A stretch of 7,818 bases of DNA from Caldifarciminota bacterium 4484_100. GTDB taxonomy: Bacteria; Hydrothermota; Tepidihabitantia; SM23-42. Of this stretch, positions 1 through 5,344 are shown piece by piece (position 1 is the stretch's first letter; the number at the start of each line of letters is the position of its first letter). Position numbers and translations under genes: made by a program. The stretch spans positions 1 to 7,818 of the forward strand of contig MUKB01000046.1 in assembly GCA_002049785.1 (NCBI GenBank). The letters are read 5' to 3'. The notes beneath the pieces were generated by a model. It was not told the DNA's origin. It worked only from the letters and a program-made list of their open reading frames with translations, and did no database searches.

Positions 1-2168
1 AAAACCTTTTTTGCATCCTTCGCATTTTTGTGAATTAAACACTGTTCAATAAATTCCTGAAGCCCATTTTCTAAACGATTGAGAATTGCCTGACGCATCT
101 GTTCGGACCAGTCATCAAACATCCGTTCAAACGGTCTACCCCGGAATAGATTAAATGCGGATATATATTTTTTGCGGGCGTAATGCCACTCACCAGCATT
201 TAGTAATGCCCTTGCTTGAACCAAGCTGAGTTCGAAGTCTTTGTAATCGGTGGTTAGATAAATACCTTTATTGACAAGCCTCTTATTATCCCGAGCCTGG
301 GATATTACAAGAAGATGGCTGGGGAGACGGAGCCTCTTTTTTATCTGGACCAGAAGATGAGAAAGTTGACTTGAGGGGTCTTTACTCCTGGGCCAGAAGT
401 TTTTGTAGAGCTGATTTATCAAGACCGATTTTCCTGGCTCTCCCATCCTTAATGCAAGATGGATGATGAATGACTTTTCTTTTGGTCTCAATGATATCTT
501 AAGATATTTTCGATTGCGATAAATGATTAATTTCCCGAGAAATTTTACATAGTAGACAGGTATATCACATCTGAATATCGGTAGATGTAAAAGTCTTCTG
601 GGTAAACCCGGATTCTGACCTTTCTCAAGTATGTGTGTAATCAATCTGGGAAAGAAGACGATGACGCGATGGTAAAATCCGAGTAGACCCTTATTCCTGG
701 CATAGTTTAGCGCTTTCTTATAGTCTTTTATCTTTAAGCTTTTCTGCGCATATTCAAGGTGATTTACCATCTGGAAAATAGGGAGTTTTATAGAACTTAT
801 ATTAGCCCTACCGAGGAGAAATTCAATCATTATTCGATGTCTGTCTATCCGATATTTCTTGAAAAGAGGAAGATATCTTTGTAGTATCGTCCGGGCTTCC
901 TTTTCGTTACCGAGGGCCTGTTCAATAACGGCTAAACAGAATGCTGTAGTATAAATATAATTCCTGAATCGGCTTTTTTCTGAACGTCTTAAGCATTCTC
1001 TGAGAAAGAATGTTGCCTTTTCGAGATTCCCCAGACCGAGGTAGAGGAGCGCCTTGATTAAAGTATAGGTCTCATAATGTTCACTATCAGGTCCTATCTT
1101 CAAATCCGGTGGCAGTAAAGAACGGGTTCTTTTGTAGTTGCCGGCTATTACCGAGGCGAGGCTGATTTTTAAATGAAAATTTGTGTCAGTCTCTCCCTTT
1201 TCTAATCTTAAAGCCTGGTTGTAATATTTTAGGGCATCAGCATAATCGGTAATGAAAGTCATTAAATCGCCGACTATGATGTAGCTATTCTTATGGTGTA
1301 AAGAGTGAAGTAATTTTTTACATTTCCGGGCATAGTAAAAGGCCTGCTCAGCATTGAGAAGTTCACAGTTCGCTGTTCCGGCAAGAAATGTCAATGCCAT
1401 ATTTATGACCGGCTCCCTTAAGTTTCTCAATCGCTTTCTTAAAAGTGCATTTAACTGCAGTTCCTCCTCGGGTGTCCGCATCCAGTGGAGGGAGAGGATT
1501 TCTGTAATCCCAGCAAGTACCGACGAATATATATAACCTTTTTTTTCAAACGCCTTTCTTAATCTTTTTGCTTTTTGATATACTACAGACTTTGGCATCT
1601 CCATAAACTCGGCATCAAGTTTATTCAGCCTTCTGCTCAGGGAAAGATAGCGTTCTGGAATCTTCTTCAGGATTTCCTCGTATTCCAGCGGAAAGGAGGG
1701 GAGTGCGTTTAAAATATCCGCTACTTTTTTTATGATTTTGTTCGTGGGATTCTGGCTCAGAATAAATTCTATGTACTCGATTACTCTCCGGGATTCAGGA
1801 CTAAGTCTTGCCATTGTGGTGAAGACATTTTCAGGAGAACGGTTGACGAGGTTGTATCTTTTCCATATTGAGTAGATACCTTTATGTGAAATTTTGAAAC
1901 CTTCTTTTTTGAGGATTTTCTTTGCTGATTCTATTGTAATCCAGGGGTGTTTTTCTTTTAAGGACATCACCCGTTTTTCTACACTGTTTGCCGGTCGATT
2001 CCAGGGTTTCATATAGACCTCTCGATTCAGCCCGTTATTATACCTTTTTACCCATCGCCACAGGGTTGTGGAAGGCATATTGAATTTTTTGGCGGTTTTC
2101 CTCAAGGAACCGCTTTTTATATATGCCTGAACCGCTCTGCATCGTTGATTATTGTTTACCTTGGACAT
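1..2168 (-). CDS. SARP/BTAD-type transcription regulator with transposase-like HTH pair and TPR region (3' end cut by window)
   Basis: I checked this minus-strand frame codon by codon. It has no stop from ATG 2168 to the window edge (722 codons, last full codon 3-5), so the C-terminus is missing. In order: residues 5-45 form a helix-turn-helix (TTLWRWVKRY recognition helix) and 58-110 a second, winged HTH (HPWITIESAKKIL, SHKGIYSIWKRY), both resembling the DNA-binding half of IS630/IS481-type transposases. Residues about 260-500 are helical with TPR-like units (DALKYYNQAL, LGLGNLEKATFFLRE, LGNEKEARTIL). Residues 540-640 look like an OmpR/SARP winged helix (LKISLRPKEKSFIIHLAL, NFWP, QLSHLLVQIKKRL), followed by BTAD (NAGEWHYARKKYISAFNLFRGRPFE, DDWSEQMRQAILNRLE). 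No DDE catalytic domain is seen, so this is a regulator rather than a transposase. The N-terminal ATG follows an in-frame stop at 2199-2201 and lacks a Shine-Dalgarno. It is divergent from the proteases and may control them (inference). The reading frame and domain order are secure; target and signal are unknown. Confidence 0.88.
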   Translation of the reverse strand, partial: MSKVNNNQRCRAVQAYIKSGSLRKTAKKFNMPSTTLWRWVKRYNNGLNREVYMKPWNRPANSVEKRVMSLKEKHPWITIESAKKILKKEGFKISHKGIYSIWKRYNLVNRSPENVFTTMARLSPESRRVIEYIEFILSQNPTNKIIKKVADILNALPSFPLEYEEILKKIPERYLSLSRRLNKLDAEFMEMPKSVVYQKAKRLRKAFEKKGYIYSSVLAGITEILSLHWMRTPEEELQLNALLRKRLRNLREPVINMALTFLAGTANCELLNAEQAFYYARKCKKLLHSLHHKNSYIIVGDLMTFITDYADALKYYNQALRLEKGETDTNFHLKISLASVIAGNYKRTRSLLPPDLKIGPDSEHYETYTLIKALLYLGLGNLEKATFFLRECLRRSEKSRFRNYIYTTAFCLAVIEQALGNEKEARTILQRYLPLFKKYRIDRHRIMIEFLLGRANISSIKLPIFQMVNHLEYAQKSLKIKDYKKALNYARNKGLLGFYHRVIVFFPRLITHILEKGQNPGLPRRLLHLPIFRCDIPVYYVKFLGKLIIYRNRKYLKISLRPKEKSFIIHLALRMGEPGKSVLINQLYKNFWPRSKDPSSQLSHLLVQIKKRLRLPSHLLVISQARDNKRLVNKGIYLTTDYKDFELSLVQARALLNAGEWHYARKKYISAFNLFRGRPFERMFDDWSEQMRQAILNRLENGLQEFIEQCLIHKNAKDAKKV

Positions 2169-2174
2169 CAAATA

Positions 2175-2202
2175 ATGATAACCAGAATTTTCGATATGTC
2201 AA
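2175..2202 (-). promoter_or_regulatory. Sigma-70-like promoter of the regulator, predicted leaderless
   Basis: Read on the minus strand, a perfect -35 TTGACA (2202-2197) is followed by a 16-bp spacer (2196-2181) and a -10 TATCAT (2180-2175), one mismatch from TATAAT. Transcription about 7 nt after the -10 would begin at or next to the A of the ATG at 2168. No Shine-Dalgarno precedes that ATG, which fits a leaderless mRNA. The boxes are seen directly; their use is inferred. Confidence 0.6.
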
Positions 2203-2209
2203 GATATGT
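2193..2209. repeat. Exact heptamer direct repeat over the regulator's -35 box (candidate SARP operator)
   Basis: GATATGT occurs at 2193-2199 and again at 2203-2209, separated by CAA, giving a 10-bp period. On the minus strand it reads ACATATC-TTG-ACATATC, and the -35 TTGACA spans the spacer and the second copy. SARP regulators such as ActII-ORF4 and DnrI are known to bind direct heptamer-like repeats about one helical turn apart that overlap the -35. The adjacent gene encodes a SARP-like domain, so this could be an autoregulatory site. The region is AT-rich and chance is not excluded. Confidence 0.42.
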
Positions 2210-2308
2210 TTCATTTCGCAGAAAAATAATCGGATAAAAAATCATATTTTCAATCATCAGTAAATGAACCAATATCTACACGAAAAATAAAGACTTTTTT
2301 TGAATAAT

Positions 2309-2314
2309 TATAAT
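2309..2314 (+). promoter_or_regulatory. Possible -10 element for the protease genes (weak)
   Basis: A perfect TATAAT lies at 2309-2314, about 90 bp before the protease start, and would give a leader of roughly 80 nt. No recognisable -35 exists 16-18 bp upstream (the sequence there is AATAAA) and there is no extended TG. In such AT-rich DNA a lone TATAAT is weak evidence. The lack of a -35 would suit a promoter that needs an activator, but that is speculation. Confidence 0.25.
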
Positions 2315-2391
2315 GATTAATAACATAATTCATATTAATATTTCACAGATTTCAATGGTAAGATAAAGGTTCAGTTAGAGTTAACCCTGAT

Positions 2392-2401
2392 AAAGGAGGT
2401 G
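2392..2401 (+). promoter_or_regulatory. Near-perfect ribosome binding site that decides the protease start
   Basis: AAAGGAGGTG matches the 16S anti-Shine-Dalgarno end over ten bases. It leaves 5 nt (2400-2404) between AGGAGG and ATG 2405. The in-frame GTG at 2399 lies inside this site and so cannot be the start, which makes the protein 952 residues. The next gene uses AGGAGG with the same 5-nt spacing. Confidence 0.85.
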
Positions 2402-2404
2402 CAT

Positions 2405-5263
2405 ATGTGGTCCATTTTGATGTTGATCGGGGTTCTGTCTGCAACAATAAATAGTAAGTTCTCCGATGAGCTTGCTCAGAAGATTGAAAAGGCAAATCCC
2501 GATGAGATGGTCTCCTGCATAGTGATAATGAAGGAGTCCTATCCATACCAGATGATGGAGGAGAAGAGCATCCACGAAAGGATTGTCACCTATCAACAGA
2601 TTGCGCAAAAGAGCCAGCAACCTGTGATTGATTGGCTAAAGACCATACCCGGGGATGCACAAATCCATCACCGCTACTGGGTTCTAAATGGGTTCCACCT
2701 TGAAGCCAAACCCTGGGTGCTCAAGAAGTTAGCAGTCCGTGATGATGTGGGCTGGATCTCACATAATGGTGAGGTTCATGTTATTGCAGAACCCAGCTTT
2801 GAACCTGCGGTATCCAGCCGAGCAATTGAATGGAATATCCAGAAGGTAATGGCCGATTCTTGCTGGAATGCAGGATTTACAGGTCAAGGTGTAATTATCG
2901 GGATGTGTGATACTGGTGTTGATTATCAACATCCAGCACTTGCGGGAAAATGGACCGGTTACTGGTTGGATGTGATTAATGGACAGTCAACTCCCTATGA
3001 CGATATGACCGGAACCTGGCATGGTACCCATTGTATGGGCACAATCCTGGGTGGTGATGGGTTTGGTAGTTTTCAATCTGACATCGGTGTGGCTCCAGAA
3101 GCCAAATATGTTGCTGCCAAGATGCTCAATTCCAGTGGCTCAGGAACCTATGATCAATGTCTCCAGGGTCTCCAGTTTATGGCTGATCTGAAGGATTCTG
3201 TGGATATTAAGGCGGTATCAAATTCCTGGGGTGGCTCAAACGGAGCCGATACATTCTTCTACCCAATTATGCGGACATATATATCAATCGGGATTGTCCC
3301 GGTGTTTGCCAATGGAAATAATGGACCTAACCCGAACACTGTTGGTTGTCCAGGCAGTTATTCAAATAACATTGGTGTGGGTGCAACAGATTCAAATGAT
3401 GATATTGCCAATTTCTCATCTCGGGGTCCAGCACCAGACCAGGTACCATTCAATGACCCATCAACCTGGTTAAGGAATGACTGGAACCTGACCAAACCGC
3501 AGATTTCGGCCCCAGGTGTAAATATCAATTCAGCCAAGGGTGATGGTAGTGGAGGTTACCATACATTGAATGGTACCTCAATGGCAACACCCCATGTTGC
3601 TGGTGCAATTGCAATCCTGTGTCAGAAAAATCCAACCCTTACACCGCAGATGATCTATAGCATTTTACTGGACAATGTGGATCAGCCTTCCCAGGGTGCT
3701 CCTTATCCAAACAATACCTATGGTTGGGGAAGATTAAATGTCTGGAAGGCATTGCAGTCCACACCCACTGTTAATCAGCCCTGGATATCCCTGTTACAAA
3801 GGGATATTACTGACCCTCCTCCGGGTGGTAACGGCAATGGTCTGTTAGAACCTGGTGAGACTGGAGAGATGGTCGTGACAATAAAGAACATTGGTGGTGC
3901 AGATGCGTATAATACGACCGGGACCTTAGAATCCTATGACAACTATGTTACGATACAGAATGAGACCTATTTCTTCGGAGACCTTGCTCCGGACCAGACC
4001 GCATCAAATTCAGGTAGTCCATTCTTACTTTTAATCCATGATTTAACCCCTCAAGGACATACAGCCAGGATCGGCCTTGTGCTACATGCTGATGGTGAAA
4101 ATGATACCCTGGATTTTGATGATACGCTGTATTATACGATAACAATTGGCACGGCTCCAGCACCCACGGCCATTTATGAAGACGACTTTGAGTATGGTGG
4201 TGGTATTGATAGTTTTCCAAATTACTGGGATGCAACCGGCAACTGGGCCCGCTCGACCCAGGATGCCCATTCGCCCACCCATTCAGCATATAGCGGTTCG
4301 CCACTTGACAATGCAACCACCCTCACCTTAAAGAATGGGGTTGATCTGACACCATTCAGTGATCCACAGTTCGGGCTCTGGCACCGGTATGATTTTGATT
4401 TAGGAATCTTTATGGATGACTGTGCGGTTCAGATTTCGACCGATGGCGGTTCTTCCTGGAGTGATGTCTGGACTTATAATTGGATGGACGGTAATACCCT
4501 TGATTGGACTGAGCAGACATTTTCTTTGCGTAATTATATCAGTAACAATGTCAAGGTCAGGTTCTTGATCGATGCCAATACATTTTTCCAGGACTATACC
4601 GACTGGTTCATCGATGACATTAAGCTCTTCACCCCTACGGATAATGAACCGCCTTATTTTACCAATACTACGGTCTGGCCAGATACAAATTATACCGGTC
4701 CATTCCCGGTTCAATCTAAAATTACCGATGAGAGCGGTGTGGATCAGGCAAAACTCTATTATCGGGTGAACAATGGTTCCTGGCAGGAGTTGGTGATGTC
4801 GGCCCAGGGTAATGATATTTATTCAGCAACAATTCCTGCCCAGTCGCTGGGCGATAAGATTGACTATTATCTCTGGGCCCAGGATAACTGGATTACCCCG
4901 AATGAGGGTTGTGACCCGATCGGTGCACCGGGTTATGGTTACTACTCATTCAACCTGATTGTTGGGATAAGTGAAGACCGAACAAAGGGCATTCAATTTA
5001 TGCCCTTAGTCTCCAATCCCACCCGTGGTCCAGTTGATGTTAGATTCAGTATTCCAAAAAAGATACAGGTCAATCTGGCGGTCTATGATGTGACAGGACG
5101 TCGGGTGGCGAAATTGATAGATAAAAGATTAAACCCTGGCGAATATCATATTCAGTGGACTCAGATTGATGAGCAGCAGAGAAAATGTCCTTCCGGTATC
5201 TACTTCCTCAAATTCACTGCAGAATCCTATAGCCGGATAGAAAAATTGATATTGGTTAAATGA
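2405..5263 (+). CDS. Secreted subtilisin-family (S8, bacillopeptidase F-like) serine protease with sorting domain
   Basis: Predicted extracellular endoprotease of 952 residues. A short hydrophobic leader (about 1-17; no basic n-region) precedes an I9-like propeptide (about 30-130). The S8 catalytic domain (about 140-455) has the full triad: Asp169 (CDTGVDYQHPAL), His206 (HGTHCMGT) and Ser392 (NGTSMATPHVAGA), with oxyanion Asn303 (FANGNNG). NSWGG and FSSRGPAP place it near bacillopeptidase F. Cys210 beside HGTH matches the proteinase K free cysteine. Then follow a beta-sandwich with a GNGNGLLEPGE loop (459-585), a MAM/immune-inhibitor-A-like jelly roll (590 to about 745, with EDDFEYGGG and WFIDD), an Ig-like module (about 747-855), and a Por/FlgD-Ig-type sorting domain (863-952) with NP near its start and ending SGIYFLKF...EKLILVK. 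Residues 590-855 are nearly duplicated in the downstream carboxypeptidase. Intact and probably active. Secretion through a type IX-like route is an inference; no secretion gene is visible. Confidence 0.93.
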   Translation: MWSILMLIGVLSATINSKFSDELAQKIEKANPDEMVSCIVIMKESYPYQMMEEKSIHERIVTYQQIAQKSQQPVIDWLKTIPGDAQIHHRYWVLNGFHLEAKPWVLKKLAVRDDVGWISHNGEVHVIAEPSFEPAVSSRAIEWNIQKVMADSCWNAGFTGQGVIIGMCDTGVDYQHPALAGKWTGYWLDVINGQSTPYDDMTGTWHGTHCMGTILGGDGFGSFQSDIGVAPEAKYVAAKMLNSSGSGTYDQCLQGLQFMADLKDSVDIKAVSNSWGGSNGADTFFYPIMRTYISIGIVPVFANGNNGPNPNTVGCPGSYSNNIGVGATDSNDDIANFSSRGPAPDQVPFNDPSTWLRNDWNLTKPQISAPGVNINSAKGDGSGGYHTLNGTSMATPHVAGAIAILCQKNPTLTPQMIYSILLDNVDQPSQGAPYPNNTYGWGRLNVWKALQSTPTVNQPWISLLQRDITDPPPGGNGNGLLEPGETGEMVVTIKNIGGADAYNTTGTLESYDNYVTIQNETYFFGDLAPDQTASNSGSPFLLLIHDLTPQGHTARIGLVLHADGENDTLDFDDTLYYTITIGTAPAPTAIYEDDFEYGGGIDSFPNYWDATGNWARSTQDAHSPTHSAYSGSPLDNATTLTLKNGVDLTPFSDPQFGLWHRYDFDLGIFMDDCAVQISTDGGSSWSDVWTYNWMDGNTLDWTEQTFSLRNYISNNVKVRFLIDANTFFQDYTDWFIDDIKLFTPTDNEPPYFTNTTVWPDTNYTGPFPVQSKITDESGVDQAKLYYRVNNGSWQELVMSAQGNDIYSATIPAQSLGDKIDYYLWAQDNWITPNEGCDPIGAPGYGYYSFNLIVGISEDRTKGIQFMPLVSNPTRGPVDVRFSIPKKIQVNLAVYDVTGRRVAKLIDKRLNPGEYHIQWTQIDEQQRKCPSGIYFLKFTAESYSRIEKLILVK
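4172..4969 (+). repeat. Shared C-terminal cassette, copy 1 (S8 protease)
   Basis: These 798 bp (266 codons: jelly roll plus Ig-like module) align without any insertion or deletion to 6911-7708 at a constant offset of 2739. By eye I count 33 amino-acid differences, about 88 % identity. 31 of them fall in the first 192 residues and only 2 in the last 74. The beta-sandwich before it (3779-4171) is also related to 6542-6910 but is more diverged and differs in length by 8 codons. Confidence 0.92.
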
Positions 5264-5285
5264 GAACGGTATCATCCATACTCCA

Positions 5286-5321
5286 GGTTAAAGGAGCTGG
5301 TTGACCCCAGCTCCTTTAACC
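5286..5321 (+). terminator. Perfect 15-bp hairpin between the protease genes (terminator or attenuator)
   Basis: The arm GGTTAAAGGAGCTGG (5286-5300) pairs perfectly with 5307-5321 across a 6-nt loop (TTGACC). It starts 22 nt after the S8 stop and ends 12 nt before the ribosome site of the next gene. The tail AATTATTTATT is AT-rich but lacks a run of T, so termination may be partial. It could also act as an mRNA-stabilising or processing hairpin. The stem is certain; its role is not. Confidence 0.6.
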
Positions 5322-5333
5322 CAATTATTTATT

Positions 5334-5341
5334 AGGAGGAG
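5334..5341 (+). promoter_or_regulatory. Ribosome binding site of the carboxypeptidase gene
   Basis: AGGAGGAG with 5 nt between AGGAGG (5334-5339) and ATG 5345. It fixes the start codon, and the encoded N-terminus is a good signal peptide. It lies just outside the preceding hairpin, so the hairpin itself does not hide it. Confidence 0.8.
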
Positions 5342-5344
5342 ACG

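Larger units (their letters stand above)
2169..2404. other. AT-rich divergent intergenic region
   Basis: This 236-bp gap separates the divergent regulator and protease genes. Its left end carries the regulator promoter and heptamer repeat, and its right end a very strong ribosome site for the protease. Between them the sequence is low-complexity and AT-rich. Short frames such as the one from 2313 lack ribosome sites, and I see no RNA gene, riboswitch or convincing hairpin. Any control linking the two transcription units would have to act here. Confidence 0.7.
5264..5344 (+). other. Intergenic gap between the two protease genes
   Basis: This 81-bp gap contains the 15-bp hairpin and the ribosome site of the carboxypeptidase gene. 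I see no clear -35/-10 pair in it, so the second gene probably depends on read-through from upstream, with the hairpin adjusting its amount. Confidence 0.6.

Noticed and set aside
414..450. Walker A-like string GEPGKS in the regulator (residues 576-581)
   Set aside because: The required glycine four residues before GK is Arg574, no Walker B follows, and the string falls where SARP winged helices have their usual turn.
1354..1536. Plus-strand open frame of 60 codons
   Set aside because: It is antisense to the intact regulator frame and has no ribosome site or recognisable protein.
1..2168. Regulator gene as a transposase or its remnant
   Set aside because: Only the N-terminal 110 residues look like transposase DNA-binding domains. 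No DDE catalytic region follows, the frame is intact over 722 codons, and no terminal inverted repeats are visible.
2316..2340. ATTAAT inverted motifs in the intergenic region
   Set aside because: ATTAAT is its own reverse complement and common in AT-rich DNA; two copies are not evidence of an operator.
2263..2366. Small leader peptides starting at ATG 2263 or ATG 2313
   Set aside because: Each is under 20 codons, lacks a ribosome site, and shows no run of regulatory codons or attenuator hairpin.
2399..2401. GTG 2399 as the S8 protease start
   Set aside because: It lies inside the Shine-Dalgarno sequence; ATG 2405 has the ideal 5-nt spacing.
3948..4714. Several antisense open frames opposite the S8 chassis (3948-4316, 4400-4714)
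   Set aside because: They are by-products of Gly/Asp/Asn-rich codon use on the plus strand, with no ribosome sites and no domain likeness.
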